Assembly (NCBI RefSeq): GCF_002356355.1
Contig: NZ_AP018052.1
Coordinates: 1,550,001-1,614,000 of the forward strand
Direction: 5' to 3'
Origin: Thiohalobacter thiocyanaticus
GTDB lineage: Bacteria > Pseudomonadota > Gammaproteobacteria > Thiohalobacterales > Thiohalobacteraceae
Length of the DNA stretch: 64,000 nucleotides
Positions within the stretch are counted from its first letter, which is position 1; every line of letters begins with the position of its first letter. Of the stretch, positions 41,686 through 52,804 are shown in pieces. Both the position numbers and the translations under genes were made by a program. Below the pieces are notes generated by a model that saw only the letters and a program-made list of their open reading frames with translations, did no database searches and was not told where the DNA came from.

Positions 41686-42480
41686 CTATTGTGAACCTTC
41701 CTGCAGTCGTTCGCACATCAGTCCCCGGCTGGGCGTGGTGATGGCCTGGTTGTATATCCCGGTGAGTTCGCTGATGACCTTGCCGTACCTGACCCGGCTT
41801 TCCATGCGCACCGGCAGATGACGGGCATCGTCAGTGAGCCAGAGATACATTTCGCCGCTGCGCTTGAATACCCCCTCGCTTTGCAGGCGCGGGTGGATCT
41901 TGACCGTCGGGGTGTCGTCGCCGAGCAGGGTGTCCAGGCGCTCGCGCCCGAGCACGTCGATGCTGAGGGTATAGTGCCGGTCCTTGTCCACCACCGGCAG
42001 ATGGTAGGTCTCGCCGGGGTGCAGCGGCAGGGCGCGGGTGGTAAAGAAGGCAGACACCATGTCCAGGGTGCCGGGAGCGACTTCGAAGGCCTGCGTGGTC
42101 GTGGCCAGATGATCGGTCAGCCGTACCCGGCCGGGTTCCAGGAAATCCAATGTCAGGGCGTTGCGGTGCCGGCCCTCGTGTTGTCGGAACCGGTAGCCCA
42201 GTGATTGCAGACCGCGGTCGGTGCGCAGGCTTTCGACCCGGATCAGGTCGCGCACCCGGTAGACCAGGTCGACGGCGGCGTTGGAGCAGGCCTCGAGCCG
42301 GAAGCGCGCGCGCCCGGGCGCAGGGCTGCGGGCCTCGAGGATGGCCATGCCGGCCGGAACGAACAGCCAGTGGATGCTGAAGTGCAGGCGTTCGTAGCTC
42401 CCGTCCCAGCCGCGGGATTCCGCGCGAGCGGCTGTAATACACAGGCAGCATAGCAGCAGGCAGAGGAATGCCGGTTTCAT
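41686..42480 (-). CDS. DUF3108 family exported protein
   Basis: A 264-residue protein with a signal peptide (MKPAFLCLLLCCLCITAARA). The mature part has the DUF3108 pattern: a beta-rich body with RARFRLEACSNAAVDLVYRV near residue 80, GLQSLGYRFRQHEGRHRNAL near 112, and the late PVRMESRVRYGKVISELTGI. ATG 42480 is chosen because the signal peptide starts there. Likely periplasmic; function unknown. Confidence 0.82.
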   Translation of the reverse strand: MKPAFLCLLLCCLCITAARAESRGWDGSYERLHFSIHWLFVPAGMAILEARSPAPGRARFRLEACSNAAVDLVYRVRDLIRVESLRTDRGLQSLGYRFRQHEGRHRNALTLDFLEPGRVRLTDHLATTTQAFEVAPGTLDMVSAFFTTRALPLHPGETYHLPVVDKDRHYTLSIDVLGRERLDTLLGDDTPTVKIHPRLQSEGVFKRSGEMYLWLTDDARHLPVRMESRVRYGKVISELTGIYNQAITTPSRGLMCERLQEGSQ

Positions 42481-42517
42481 GCGAACGTTCCGGTTTGAAT
42501 CGATTGGGTCAAAGATC

Positions 42518-42826
42518 AAGAGCGCCACGGAATACACGGAAAGCACGGAAATAAAAACGAGAAACCTGGTTGTTGCCGTTCGGCCCTCTCGTCATCCCCG
42601 CGCAGGCGGGGATCCAGGTGACCGCTGCGGCTTCTGGGTCACTCGCGCTTCGCTCGCCCTTCTACCCATAGGGCATAAAGGGCCGTCCTGCGGACGTTCA
42701 ACGCGCTCCGCGCTTTTGTCCTGCCTGCGCGGGAATGACGGGAAAATACGGGGAAACAACAACCTGTTTCATACTTTTAGTTTTTTCCGTGTTTTCCGTG
42801 TATTCCGTGTATTCCGTGGCGCTCTT
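42518..42826. repeat. Family R2 pair with a nested R4 pair, filling the 351-base gap before glgB
   Basis: Outer arms AAGAGCGCCACGGAATACAC and GTGTATTCCGTGGCGCTCTT. Nested inside (42591-42740) is an R4 pair (GTCATCCCCGCGCAGGCGGG and CCTGCGCGGGAATGAC). The right outer arm has an extra GTGTATTCC unit. No gene seen between 42481 and 42831. Confidence 0.85.
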
Positions 42827-42831
42827 GAACT

Positions 42832-45024
42832 CTACTCCCGCACCAGGATCAGCCCGGCCAGCGGCGGCAGGGTCAGTTCGATGGAATACGGATGTCCCAT
42901 CCAGGGGGTGGCCTCGGCGCTCATGCCGTCCTCGCCCAGGTTGCTGCCGCCGTAGAAGGTCGAATCGGAATTCAGCCGCACCCGGTACCAGCCGGGCTCG
43001 GGCACGCCCAGCCGGTAGCGTTCGCGCACCAGCGGGGTGAAATTGAGTACCACCACGGCGAAGGCCTCGCCGGCGCGGCGCTGGTAGCTGATCACCGACT
43101 GGTCGGCGTCGTGACAGTCGATCCAGTCGAAGCCGTCGGCGCTGAACTCGTGGGTATGCAGGGCGGGCAGTTCGCGGTACAGATGATTGAGGTCGCGTAC
43201 CAGCGCCTGCACGCCGGCATGCGGTGGGTAGTCGAGCGCGTTCCATTCCAGCGGGGCGTCGAATTTCCATTCCGAGCGCTGACCGAACTCCTGACCCATG
43301 AACAGCAGCTTCTTGCCCGGATAGCTCCACATGTAGGTGTAGAGCAGACGCAGGTTGGCGAACTGCTGCCACTCGTCGCCGGGCAGCTTGTGCAGCATGG
43401 AGCCCTTGCCGTGCACCACCTCGTCATGGGAGAAGGGCAGGACGAAGTTCTCGGTGAAGGCATAGAGCAGGCCGAAGGTGAGCTGGTCGTGATGGAAGTG
43501 GCGGTGCACCGGATCCTTACTCATGTAGAGCAGGGTGTCGTGCATCCAGCCCATGTTCCACTTCATGGAAAAGCCCAGGCCGCCCACCCACACCGGGCGT
43601 GTGACCTGCGGCCAGGCGGTGGATTCCTCGGCGATCATCAGGGTGCCCGGGTGCTGGCCATGGGTGATCTGGTTGAGCTCGCGCAGGAAGTCGATCGCCT
43701 CCAGGTTCTCGTTGCCGCCGTAGATGTTGGGGATCCAGTCGCCTTCCTCGCGCGAGTAGTTCAGGTACAGCATGGAGGCGACGGCGTCGACCCGCAGGCC
43801 GTCGATGTGGAATTCCTCCAGCCAGTAGACGGCGCTGGCCAGCAGGAAGTTCTTCACCTCGTTGCGGCCGTAGTTGAAGATGTAGGTGCCCCAGTCGCGG
43901 TGCTCGCCGCGGCGCGGGTCCGCGTGTTCGTACAGGGGGCTGCCGTCGAAGCGGGCCAGGGCGGTCTCGTCCTTGGGGAAGTGCCCCGGGGCCCAGTCGA
44001 GGATCACCCCGATGCCGTGCTGGTGGCAGCGGTCGACGAAGGCGCGGAAGCCGTCCGGCTCGCCGAAACGGCTGGTGGGTGCGAAGTAACCGGTGGTCTG
44101 GTAGCCCCAGGAGGCATCCAGCGGATGCTCGGTGACGGGCAGCAGTTCGATATGGGTAAAGCCCTGCTCGACCACGTAGGGGATCAGCCGCTCGGCCAGC
44201 GTCTCGTAGCTGAGAAAGCCGCCGTCCTCGCTGCGCTGCCAGGAGGCCAGGTGGGCCTCGTAGATGGCCATGGGCGCGGCCTGCCAGTCGGCTTGGCGAC
44301 GCTGCTGCATCCAGTCCCCGTCGCCCCAGGCATAGCCGCTGGTCTCCAAAGCCCGGGCGGCGGTGCCGGGACGCAGTTCGAAGGCTTGGCCGTAGGGGTC
44401 GGTCCTGACGTGGATGCTGCCGCGTTCGCGGTTGCGGATTTCGTACTTGTACAGGGCGCCGGGCGCCAGGTCGGGGATGAACAGTTCCCAGACCCCGCTG
44501 CCCCCGCGCGCCCGCATGGGATGACGGCGGCCGTCCCAGCGGTTGAAATCGCCGATGACGCTGACGCGCTCGGCATTGGGCGCCCAGACCGCGAAGCGCA
44601 GTCCGTGGATGCCGTCGACCTCGTGCGGATGGGCGCCGAGGAAACGATAGGCATGCCAGTGGCGGCCCTCGCCGAACAGGTGCAGGTCGAAATCGCCCAG
44701 CTGGGGGGCGAAGCAGTAGGGATCGTACGCCAGGTGTTCCTGCCCGCCGGCGTCCCGCCAGGCGATGCGGTAATGGGCCGGCAGGCTGCCGGGCGCACCG
44801 CGCCAGAGGAAAAAACCTTCCCGGTCCAGCGGCTGCAGCGGGGCATCCGCCTCGACCAGCCGGGCGGCGGCGGCGCCGGGGAGGTAGGCCAGAACCCGTG
44901 CCTGTTCACCCTCGCCATGCCGCCCGAGCACGGCAAAGGGGTCGTGATGCCGGGCTTCGGCGATGCGGCCAAGTTCGGCGGCGGACGGGAGTCCCGCAGA
45001 CCGTGTGATATCGATGGTGTTCAC
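42832..45024 (-). CDS. glgB: GlgB, 1,4-alpha-glucan branching enzyme
   Basis: GlgB makes the alpha-1,6 branches of glycogen. The 730 residues have N-terminal beta-sandwich domains (CBM48, with [20 protein letters not shown] near residue 145) and a GH13 barrel: [20 protein letters not shown], catalytic Asp in [16 protein letters not shown] (about 405), Glu in [11 protein letters not shown] (about 460), and Asp in [12 protein letters not shown] (about 528). It diverges from glgC. Confidence 0.96.
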   Translation of the reverse strand: MNTIDITRSAGLPSAAELGRIAEARHHDPFAVLGRHGEGEQARVLAYLPGAAAARLVEADAPLQPLDREGFFLWRGAPGSLPAHYRIAWRDAGGQEHLAYDPYCFAPQLGDFDLHLFGEGRHWHAYRFLGAHPHEVDGIHGLRFAVWAPNAERVSVIGDFNRWDGRRHPMRARGGSGVWELFIPDLAPGALYKYEIRNRERGSIHVRTDPYGQAFELRPGTAARALETSGYAWGDGDWMQQRRQADWQAAPMAIYEAHLASWQRSEDGGFLSYETLAERLIPYVVEQGFTHIELLPVTEHPLDASWGYQTTGYFAPTSRFGEPDGFRAFVDRCHQHGIGVILDWAPGHFPKDETALARFDGSPLYEHADPRRGEHRDWGTYIFNYGRNEVKNFLLASAVYWLEEFHIDGLRVDAVASMLYLNYSREEGDWIPNIYGGNENLEAIDFLRELNQITHGQHPGTLMIAEESTAWPQVTRPVWVGGLGFSMKWNMGWMHDTLLYMSKDPVHRHFHHDQLTFGLLYAFTENFVLPFSHDEVVHGKGSMLHKLPGDEWQQFANLRLLYTYMWSYPGKKLLFMGQEFGQRSEWKFDAPLEWNALDYPPHAGVQALVRDLNHLYRELPALHTHEFSADGFDWIDCHDADQSVISYQRRAGEAFAVVVLNFTPLVRERYRLGVPEPGWYRVRLNSDSTFYGGSNLGEDGMSAEATPWMGHPYSIELTLPPLAGLILVRE

Positions 45025-45204
45025 CTGCAGCTACACTTGATTCAGTGACAGGGGCGCGGGGTGACGGATGTCATTATTCCCACTTAGATTCGATGTTAAC
45101 ATGGAACCAGCTGGATCGGGGTATGTCGTATCCGGGCGGGCGGAGTTGCCCATGTGGCCGCCTCGCCGGATACGGCCGCACAGGACGAATAACAAGGAGA
45201 GATT

Positions 45205-46473
45205 ATGTACACCGCGCCCACGCGTCGTTTTGTCAGCCGTCTGACGCGCAATACGCTGGCCCTGATCCTGGCCGGCGGCCGCGGCTCGCGCCTGAAGTTC
45301 CTCACCCTCTGGCGGGCCAAGCCGGCCGTACCCTTCGGTGGCAAGTTCCGCATCATCGATTTTCCCTTGTCCAACTGCATGAATTCCGGCATCCGCAGCG
45401 TCGGCGTCCTGACCCAGTACAAGGCCCATTCCCTGATCCAGCATATCTACCGCGGCTGGAACTTCCTGCGCGGCGAGTTCGGCGAGTTCGTCGAACTGCT
45501 GCCCGCGCAGCAGCGCATCGAGACCTCCTGGTACCAGGGCACGGCCGACGCCGTCTATCAGAACCTGGACATCCTGCGCGCCCATTCCCCGGATTATGTG
45601 CTGATCCTGGCCGGCGACCATGTCTACAAGATGGATTACGGCCCCATGATCGCCGAGCACGTCGAGCGCAAGGCCGACATGACGGTGGGCTGTCTGGAGG
45701 TGAGCCTGGAGGAGGCCAGATCCTTCGGCGTGATGTCCATCGACGAGGCCGGCTGGATCAAGGACTTTACGGAAAAGCCCGAGCACCCTGATCCCATGCC
45801 GGATCAGCCCGAGCGGGCGATGGCCTCGATGGGCATTTATGTCTTCAATACCCGGTTTCTCTTTGAGCAGCTGATCCGTGATGCTGATGCCGATGATTCC
45901 GAACACGATTTCGGCAAGAACATCATTCCCTATGTCATCGACAAGTACCGGGTGCTGGCGTATCCGTTCCGGGATCCGACCAGCGGCAAGCAGGGCTACT
46001 GGCGCGACGTGGGCACGGTGGACGCCTTCTGGGAAGCCAACCTGGAACTGTGCGGTATCACCCCCGAACTCAATCTCTACGACGAGGACTGGCCCATCTG
46101 GACCTACCAGGAACAGCTGCCGCCGGCCAAGTTCGTGTTCGACGACGAGGACCGGCGCGGCATGGCGGTCGATTCCATGGTCTCGGGGGGCTGCATCATC
46201 TCCGGGGCGAAGGTGCGTCACTCGCTGCTGTTCTCCAATGTCAAGGTCCACACCGGCGCGATGCTGCAGGACGCCGTGGTGCTGCCCGATGTGGATGTGG
46301 GCAAGGGGGCACGCATCACCCGGGCTGTCGTGGACAAGGGCTGCAACATTCCGCCCGGAATGGTGATCGGGGAGGATCCCCAGGCCGATGCCGAACGCTT
46401 TTATGTCTCGCCGAAAGGCGTGGTTCTGGTGACGCCCGACATGCTCGGGCAGGAGCTGCATCATGTCAGATAA
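45205..46473 (+). CDS. glgC: GlgC, glucose-1-phosphate adenylyltransferase
   Basis: GlgC makes ADP-glucose for glycogen synthesis and is usually the regulated step. The 422 residues have the nucleotidyltransferase start [47 protein letters not shown], and a C-terminal left-handed beta-helix part. Length is normal. Its end overlaps the GH57 gene by 11 bases. No glgA is present in the window, so the synthase must be encoded elsewhere. Confidence 0.96.
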   Translation: MYTAPTRRFVSRLTRNTLALILAGGRGSRLKFLTLWRAKPAVPFGGKFRIIDFPLSNCMNSGIRSVGVLTQYKAHSLIQHIYRGWNFLRGEFGEFVELLPAQQRIETSWYQGTADAVYQNLDILRAHSPDYVLILAGDHVYKMDYGPMIAEHVERKADMTVGCLEVSLEEARSFGVMSIDEAGWIKDFTEKPEHPDPMPDQPERAMASMGIYVFNTRFLFEQLIRDADADDSEHDFGKNIIPYVIDKYRVLAYPFRDPTSGKQGYWRDVGTVDAFWEANLELCGITPELNLYDEDWPIWTYQEQLPPAKFVFDDEDRRGMAVDSMVSGGCIISGAKVRHSLLFSNVKVHTGAMLQDAVVLPDVDVGKGARITRAVVDKGCNIPPGMVIGEDPQADAERFYVSPKGVVLVTPDMLGQELHHVR

Positions 46474-48181
46474 GGCACCGATCAATGTGGTCATCTGCTG
46501 GCACATGCACCAGCCGCAGTATCACGATCTGGGCAGCGGCCGCTATTTCCAGCCCTGGACCTACCTGCACGCCATCAAGGACTATGTCGACATGGCCGCG
46601 CACCTGGAGCAGGTGCCCGCGGCGCGCGCCGTGGTCAATTTCGCCCCCATCCTGCTGGAGCAGCTCGACGACTACCGGCGCCAGGTCGCCGCCTTCAATG
46701 ACGGTACGGCCATGAGCATCAGCGATCCGCTGCTCGAAGCCCTGGGTTCGACCGTCCTTCCGGCCGATGAGGAGGCCCGCATGCAGCTGATCCATGCCTG
46801 TCTGCGGGCCAACCAGGAGCGCCTGATCGACCGCTTCCCGGCCTACAAGCTGCTGGCCAGGGTCGCCCGCTGGATGCTCAAGCATCCGGCCGCGCTGGGT
46901 TATCTGGATGACCAGTTCCTGATCGACCTGCTGGTCTGGTACCACCTGGCCTGGACCGGCGAGACGGTGCGGCGCCAGGATCTGCGCATCCAGCGACTGC
47001 AGGACAAGGGCCATCATTTCAGTCTGCAGGATCGGCGCGAACTGATGCAGGTCATCGGCGAGATCCTCGACGGCCTGCTGCCGCGCTACCGGGCACTGGC
47101 CGAGGCCGGCCGGTTGGAGCTTGCCTTCAGCCCCTATGCCCATCCCATCGTGCCGCTGCTGCTGGAGATGGAGTCGGCGCGCCAGGCGATGCCCGAGGCG
47201 CCGCTGCCCGACGGCCAGGGCTACCCCGGCGGCGAGGCGCGTGCCGTCTGGCATATCCGCAAGGGGAAGGAGGTGTTCGAACGCTTCTTCGGCTTCGTCC
47301 CCGCCGGCTGCTGGCCTTCAGAGGGCGGTGTCAGTGACGCCACCCTGCGGCTGCTGGAGCGAGAGGGCATCCGCTGGGCCGCCACCGGCGAGTCGGTTCT
47401 GCGCAACAGCCTGCAGCACGATGACCAGCACAGGGAGGACACCCGGGAGACGGCCCTGTTCCAGCCCTGGCGTCTGCCCGACGGCGAGTTGGCCTGTTTC
47501 TTCCGTGACGACGGCCTGTCGGATGCCGTCGGTTTCAATTATTCCGACTGGCATGCCGATGATGCCGTGGCCAACCTGGTCCATCACCTGGAGAACATCG
47601 CAGCCGCCTCCCCGGATCCGCAGCGGCATGTGGTCAGCATCATTCTCGATGGAGAGAACGCCTGGGAATATTATCCGGAGAACGGTTTCTACTTTCTCCA
47701 TGCGCTCTACTCGCAGCTGGCGGCGCATCCCGACATCAACCTGACCACCTTCAGCGACTGTCTGGAGCGCGATGTCGAGGTGAGCGAACTGCAATCCCTG
47801 GTGGCGGGCAGCTGGGTCTACGGCAGTTTCTCCACCTGGATCGGCGATCCGGACAAGAACCGCGGCTGGGACATGCTGATCGAGGCCAAGGAGGCGGTGG
47901 ACCGGGTACTGGCCGGGGGCGGGCCGAGTCCGGAGCAGCGGGAGAAGATTGAACTGCAACTGGCGATCTGCGAGGGTTCCGACTGGTTCTGGTGGTTCGG
48001 CGACTACAATCCCTCGGACTCGGTGCAGGACTTCGACTCCCTGTTCCGGCTGCAGCTGGCCAACCTCTACCAGCTGCTGGGCGAGACGCCGCCGGAGTAC
48101 CTGGCCCATGCCTTTTCCTTCGGTGCACGCGACGGCGAGGGCCCGGCCCGCGGCGGGGTGATGCGCCAGGGCCAGCAGTAA
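46463..48181 (+). CDS. Glycoside hydrolase family 57 protein
   Basis: A 572-residue GH57 enzyme, predicted to act on alpha-glucans (amylase/branching-like). The N-terminal HMHQPQYHD is the typical GH57 start, followed by [20 protein letters not shown]. The nucleophile Glu is in [20 protein letters not shown] (about residue 285-304) and the acid/base Asp in [18 protein letters not shown] (about 347-364). No signal peptide, so cytoplasmic. The start overlaps glgC, and malQ follows after 15 bases, so it belongs to the glycogen operon. The exact bond cleaved cannot be told from sequence. Confidence 0.9.
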   Translation: MSDKAPINVVICWHMHQPQYHDLGSGRYFQPWTYLHAIKDYVDMAAHLEQVPAARAVVNFAPILLEQLDDYRRQVAAFNDGTAMSISDPLLEALGSTVLPADEEARMQLIHACLRANQERLIDRFPAYKLLARVARWMLKHPAALGYLDDQFLIDLLVWYHLAWTGETVRRQDLRIQRLQDKGHHFSLQDRRELMQVIGEILDGLLPRYRALAEAGRLELAFSPYAHPIVPLLLEMESARQAMPEAPLPDGQGYPGGEARAVWHIRKGKEVFERFFGFVPAGCWPSEGGVSDATLRLLEREGIRWAATGESVLRNSLQHDDQHREDTRETALFQPWRLPDGELACFFRDDGLSDAVGFNYSDWHADDAVANLVHHLENIAAASPDPQRHVVSIILDGENAWEYYPENGFYFLHALYSQLAAHPDINLTTFSDCLERDVEVSELQSLVAGSWVYGSFSTWIGDPDKNRGWDMLIEAKEAVDRVLAGGGPSPEQREKIELQLAICEGSDWFWWFGDYNPSDSVQDFDSLFRLQLANLYQLLGETPPEYLAHAFSFGARDGEGPARGGVMRQGQQ

Positions 48182-48196
48182 CGCCGACGCCCGGGC

Positions 48197-49678
48197 ATGA
48201 GACAGATACAGCATCCCATCGAAACGCGCCGCCGCGCCGGCGTGCTGCTGCATCCGACCTCACTGCCCGGCGGCAGCGGTTCCGGCGATCTGGGCCCGGC
48301 GGCCTTTCACTTCATCGACTTCATGGTCGACTGCGGCCTGTCGGTGTGGCAGGTGCTGCCGCTGGGGCCGACCCATGAGGACCGTTCACCCTACCAGACC
48401 ACTTCGGTGCATGCCGGGGCGCCGGAGTTGATCAGCCTGGAACTGCTGTATCGCTGGGGCTGGCTGGACGCGGCGCCCGAGGCCGATCCCGTCGATCCCG
48501 AAGCCAATCGGTTCGCATGCCTGCGTCAGGCCCGCGCGGGTTTTATGCGCCATGCCCGCGATGCCGACCGGGAGGCGCTGCGCGAGTTCGTTGATGGCCA
48601 CGCCTCCTGGCTGCCCGACTTCTCCTGCTATCAGGCCATTAAAGACACCCGGGACGGGGCGGCCTGGCTGGACTGGCCGGGGCCGCTGCGTGATCGTGAA
48701 CCGCGGGCATTGGAACAGTTTCGCGCCGAGCACCGGGAGGCCATCGACCAGGTCGTGTTCGAGCAGTTCGTCTTCTTTCGCCAGTGGCACGATCTGCGCC
48801 GCTATGCCAACGAGCGGGATATCCTGCTGTTCGGCGATATTCCCATTTTCGTTGCTCACGACAGCGCCGATGTCTGGGCCAACCGCGAGGGGTTCCTGCT
48901 GCAGGAAGACGGTTACCCGAGAGTGGTGGCCGGCGTGCCGCCGGATTATTTCTCCGAGACCGGACAGCGCTGGGGCAATCCGCTGTATGACTGGGCGCAG
49001 ATGGCTGCGACCGGCTACAGTTGGTGGTGGGAACGCATCCATACCCAGCGGGATCTGTTCGACCTGATCCGTATCGATCATTTCCGCGGCTTCGAAGCCT
49101 ACTGGGAGATCCCGGCCGCGGCCGAGACCGCCATCGATGGCCGCTGGGTGGAAGGGCCGGGGGCGGAGTTCTTCGAGCACATGCTGGCGCGCTTCGGCGA
49201 CCTGCCGCTGGTGGCCGAGGACCTGGGCACCATCGACGCGGCGGTGGAGCGGCTGCGTGACGATTTCCATCTGCCGGGAATGAAGATCCTGCAGTTCGCC
49301 TTCGGCGGCGGCGCGGATAATCCCTACCTGCCGCACAACCATGTTCCGCTCAGTCTGGTCTACACCGGTACTCACGACAACGACACCACCCTGGGCTGGT
49401 ACGCCAGTCTGGATGAGAACGCGCATGAACATCTGGCCGCTTATCTCGGGCCGGAGGCAACGGACATGCCCTGGGCGCTGAATCGGGCGGCGATAGCCTC
49501 GGTGGCCCATTTGAGTGTGATTCCGCTGCAGGACTGGCTGGGTCTGGACGGCGCGCACCGCATGAATCAGCCCGGTGTGCGCGAAGGCAACTGGCAGTGG
49601 CGCTTCGAGTGGGACTGGATCGACGCGGAACTGCCGGGGCGCATCCGCGCGCTGCTGGAACTCTACGGCCGGGCCTGA
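48197..49678 (+). CDS. malQ: MalQ, 4-alpha-glucanotransferase
   Basis: MalQ transfers glucan chains, recycling short oligosaccharides left by phosphorylase and debranching. The 493 residues are GH77: GVLLHPTSLPGGSGSGDLGP near the start, nucleophile Asp in LIRIDHFRGFEAYWE (about 295), acid Glu in LVAEDLGTID (about 342), and Asp in YTGTHDNDTT (about 396). It follows the GH57 gene. Confidence 0.95.
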   Translation: MRQIQHPIETRRRAGVLLHPTSLPGGSGSGDLGPAAFHFIDFMVDCGLSVWQVLPLGPTHEDRSPYQTTSVHAGAPELISLELLYRWGWLDAAPEADPVDPEANRFACLRQARAGFMRHARDADREALREFVDGHASWLPDFSCYQAIKDTRDGAAWLDWPGPLRDREPRALEQFRAEHREAIDQVVFEQFVFFRQWHDLRRYANERDILLFGDIPIFVAHDSADVWANREGFLLQEDGYPRVVAGVPPDYFSETGQRWGNPLYDWAQMAATGYSWWWERIHTQRDLFDLIRIDHFRGFEAYWEIPAAAETAIDGRWVEGPGAEFFEHMLARFGDLPLVAEDLGTIDAAVERLRDDFHLPGMKILQFAFGGGADNPYLPHNHVPLSLVYTGTHDNDTTLGWYASLDENAHEHLAAYLGPEATDMPWALNRAAIASVAHLSVIPLQDWLGLDGAHRMNQPGVREGNWQWRFEWDWIDAELPGRIRALLELYGRA

Positions 49679-49683
49679 GGGCA

Positions 49684-49764
49684 AGGATGGGTGAGGGCGC
49701 ACTGCGCCGAACCCCGTCAGCCTGGCTCGGTGCGATGGGTTGCGCTGCGCTCCACCCATCCTAC
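49684..49764. repeat. Family R1 repeat, first of a tandem pair
   Basis: AAGGATGGGTGAGGGCGC and CTCCACCCATCCTAC, slightly degenerate at the left end; between malQ and glgP, which converge. Confidence 0.8.
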
Positions 49765-49786
49765 CCGATTACGGCCAGACCTGAAG

Positions 49787-49870
49787 GTAGGATGGGTGAA
49801 GGCGCCCTGCGCCGCAACCCATCAGCGGATCCTGATGCGATGGGTTGCGCTTCGCTGCACCCATCCTGCA
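49787..49870. repeat. Family R1 repeat, second of a tandem pair
   Basis: GTAGGATGGGTGAAGGCGCC and CTGCACCCATCCTGC. Two copies 22 bases apart between convergent genes could act as a strong bidirectional terminator. Confidence 0.82.
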
Positions 49871-49873
49871 CGA

Positions 49874-52435
49874 TTACAACCAGATCATCCGGCCCACCTC
49901 CAACGGATGACTGAGCAGCCAGTGCGAGGGATAGAGCCGGATCTTGTAGAACTGCAGCCCGGCCAGCGGCGGCTTGAAGTTCAGGCTGAACACGGACTCG
50001 CCCTGCTGGTTGGCACCTGCCGGCTCGAACTCGTAGCAGGCATAGGAGCTGAACTCGCCGTGCTCGTCCTCGGTGCCCACCACGCATTCGACCTTGATGT
50101 CGATGGGGGCCAGGCCGTTGAGATTGACCGCCACCTTGATGTCGCAGGTCTCGCCGGAGGCGATGGCTTCGGCCGCCGCGTCGACGCGGCGTGCGGCCAC
50201 CTTGTCCCAGCGTGACAGGATCTTCTGCTTCCAGGCCGCGAGATCGCGCGCGCCCTTGAACTCCTCTTCCGCGAGCTTGCGGCACTGGCGCGCGGCCGGG
50301 GCGTAGAAGTCGCGCACATAGTCCATCACCATGCGCTGGGAATTGAACTGCGGCATGATGGACTTGATCGAGGCCTTGGACATCCGCACCCAGCCCTCGG
50401 AATAGCCGTGGCCGTTGCGGGCGTAGTAGAGCGGAATGACCTGGTGTTCCAGCAGGTCCAGCAACTCGTTGCTTTCCTCCTGGTCGCGATAGGCGGCGTC
50501 GTACTGGGGTCCGTGCGGTGTGATGGCCCAGCCGTTCTCGCCGTTGTAGCCCTCGCCCCACCAGCCGTCGAGCACGCTCAGGTTGATCACGCCGTTGATG
50601 CCGGCCTTCTGGCCCGAGGTGCCGCTGGCCTCCATCGGATACTCGGGGGTGTTCAACCAGACATCCACCCCGGTGACCAGTTTGCGTGCCAGCGCCATAT
50701 CGTAGCCTTCGACCATGACGATGCGCCCGGCGAACTCCGGCCGGCGCGAGAACTCGTTGATCACCTGGATCAGGTGCTGGCCCGGCTGATCGTTGGGGTG
50801 TGCCTTGCCGGCGAACAGCAGCACCATCGGGCGCTGCGGATCGTTGAGCAGGCGCGCCAGCCGCTCGGGATCGGAGAACAGCAGGGCGGCGCGCTTGTAG
50901 GTGGCGAAGCGCCGGGCAAAGCCGATGGTGAGGATATCCGTTTCCTGCGGCAGCAGGTACTGGGTCAGCCGATCGATCTGGGCGTCGGACAGGCCGTTGC
51001 GCTTGTGCTGGATGGTCATGCGCCGGCGCACGTCGCTCATCAGTTCCGACTTCATGCTCTGGCGCAGGCTCCAGAAGCTGTGGTCGGGAATGGCGTCGAT
51101 GCGTTCCCAGTAGTCCACGTTGAGCAGTTCGTTGCGCCAGCCGCGGCCGAAGCGCATATCGTAGAGATTGGCCCAGTCGCTGGCCAGGAAGGTCGGGACA
51201 TGGACGCCGTTGGTGACGTAGCGCACCGGGCTTTCCGCCGGCGGCACCTGGGGCCAGATGTAGCTTTCCATGTGTGAGGCCACGCCGCCGTGAATGCGGC
51301 TGACCCCGTTGTGGAACCGCGAGGCGCGCAGCGCCAGCGCGGTCTGGTTGAAGCCGTGGTGGTTGTTGGGGCTGTCGCCGAGGGCGAGAAACTCGTCCAG
51401 ATTCAGGCCCAGGTCCTTCACATAGTCGCTGAAGTAGGTCTTCATCAACTGATGATCGAAGATGTCGTGCCCGGCCGGCACCGGCGTATGGGTGGTGAAC
51501 ACGGTGCCGGCAGCGACCTGTTCCAGTGCGCTGTGGAAATCCATGTCGTTCTGACGGGTCATCTCCCGGCAGCGTTCCAGTACCTGGAAGGCGGCATGGC
51601 CCTCGTTGATGTGCCAGACCGTCGGGTGCAGATCCAGGGCGCGCAGCGCGCGCACCCCGCCGATGCCCAGCACGATCTCCTGCTGGATGCGGGTGGTGAT
51701 GTCGCCGCCGTAGAGCTGGTAGGTGATGGCGCGGTCGGCCTCCTGGTTCTCCGGCAGGTCGGAGTCGAGCAGATACAGGGTGATGTGACCGGCCTTGGCC
51801 TCCCACACCTTGAGCATCACCCGCCGCCCCGGCAGATCGACGAACACATGCAGCTCCTGGGCGTTGACCAGGGCCGGGCGCAGCGGCAGGTTCTCGAACC
51901 GGGTCGGGGTGTAGTGGGCGATCTGGTTGCCGTGGGCGTCGATGGTCTGGTTGAAGTAGCCCTGGCGGTAGAGCATGCCCACCGCCACGAAGGGGATGCC
52001 CAGGTCGCTGGCGGCCTTGCAGTGATCGCCGGCCAGGATGCCCAGGCCGCCGGAGTAGATGGGCAGCGACTCATGCAGCCCGAACTCGGCGCAGAAATAG
52101 GCCACCAGTTCGTTCTGTTCCGGATCCAGGTACTTTTTGATCTCCTTGCGCGGTGCCTCGCTGTTGTAGCTGTCGTAGGCCGACAGGGTGCGGGCATAGT
52201 CCTCCATGTACACCCGGTCCTCGGCGGCGGCGTCCAGGCGCTCCTGGGCCACCCGGCGCAGGAACAGCTTGGGGTTGTGGCCGCAGTCATCCCACAGCTG
52301 CGGATCCAGCCGGTAGTACAGGCCGCGCACCGGCCGGTCCCAGCTGTAGAACAGATCGTCGGCGAGCTCCTGCAGCCGCGCCAGGCGTTTGGGCAGGGTG
52401 GGTTGGACTTCGATCGAGTAGCGCGTTCCAGCCAT
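49874..52435 (-). CDS. glgP: GlgP, alpha-glucan phosphorylase
   Basis: GlgP releases glucose-1-phosphate from glycogen. The 853 residues belong to the shorter phosphorylase type with an N-terminal DUF3417-like region (LARLQELADDLFYSWDRPVR), then YFCAEFGLHESLPIYSGGLG, VTNGVHVPTF, and the pyridoxal-phosphate lysine in SGTSGQKAGINGV (about residue 600-612). No signal peptide. It is convergent with malQ and completes the breakdown side of the pathway. Confidence 0.94.
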   Translation of the reverse strand: MAGTRYSIEVQPTLPKRLARLQELADDLFYSWDRPVRGLYYRLDPQLWDDCGHNPKLFLRRVAQERLDAAAEDRVYMEDYARTLSAYDSYNSEAPRKEIKKYLDPEQNELVAYFCAEFGLHESLPIYSGGLGILAGDHCKAASDLGIPFVAVGMLYRQGYFNQTIDAHGNQIAHYTPTRFENLPLRPALVNAQELHVFVDLPGRRVMLKVWEAKAGHITLYLLDSDLPENQEADRAITYQLYGGDITTRIQQEIVLGIGGVRALRALDLHPTVWHINEGHAAFQVLERCREMTRQNDMDFHSALEQVAAGTVFTTHTPVPAGHDIFDHQLMKTYFSDYVKDLGLNLDEFLALGDSPNNHHGFNQTALALRASRFHNGVSRIHGGVASHMESYIWPQVPPAESPVRYVTNGVHVPTFLASDWANLYDMRFGRGWRNELLNVDYWERIDAIPDHSFWSLRQSMKSELMSDVRRRMTIQHKRNGLSDAQIDRLTQYLLPQETDILTIGFARRFATYKRAALLFSDPERLARLLNDPQRPMVLLFAGKAHPNDQPGQHLIQVINEFSRRPEFAGRIVMVEGYDMALARKLVTGVDVWLNTPEYPMEASGTSGQKAGINGVINLSVLDGWWGEGYNGENGWAITPHGPQYDAAYRDQEESNELLDLLEHQVIPLYYARNGHGYSEGWVRMSKASIKSIMPQFNSQRMVMDYVRDFYAPAARQCRKLAEEEFKGARDLAAWKQKILSRWDKVAARRVDAAAEAIASGETCDIKVAVNLNGLAPIDIKVECVVGTEDEHGEFSSYACYEFEPAGANQQGESVFSLNFKPPLAGLQFYKIRLYPSHWLLSHPLEVGRMIWL

Positions 52436-52577
52436 GGCTTGGTATCAGTTCCTGTATCGGTCGGGGACGATGGGCTGCACCGAAGTGGCGCAAAAAGGCG
52501 TCGCTCCGGTGACGATTATTGGGTATGTGCAGCAACTATGCCAGATCCGCATCGGGTCAGGGTTGGCAAGGGGGGTG

Positions 52578-52664
52578 TGGTGCCGGGAGAGAGACTCGAA
52601 CTCTCACAGTGTTGCCACCGGGGGATTTTGAGTCCCCTGCGTCTACCAATTCCGCCATCCCGGC
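52578..52664 (-). tRNA. tRNA-Leu (anticodon CAA), with encoded CCA end
   Basis: On the minus strand the acceptor stem GCCGGGA (from 52664) pairs with TCCCGGC, followed by A and then CCA at 52578-52580. The anticodon loop reads CTCAAAA with anticodon CAA, which decodes UUG. A long variable arm (GGTGGCAACACTG) and the T arm GAGAGTTCGAGTCTCTC are present. Length 87 with CCA. Confidence 0.95.
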
Positions 52665-52804
52665 AGGGCGTCCGGCGCTAGCCGGAAGGGCGTAGTATAC
52701 GGCATCGGCCAGTCGGGGCAACACGGCCTGAAGCCGGGCTGCGGGCATACAGACCGTGCTGCTGTCGGTCTGGAGAACGACGGGCTGTGGTACCATGCCG
52801 CGCC

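Noticed and set aside
42892-45048. A 718-codon plus-strand open frame opposite glgB
   Set aside because: It is the antisense shadow of glgB; the minus-strand reading has all GH13 catalytic motifs and this one has none.
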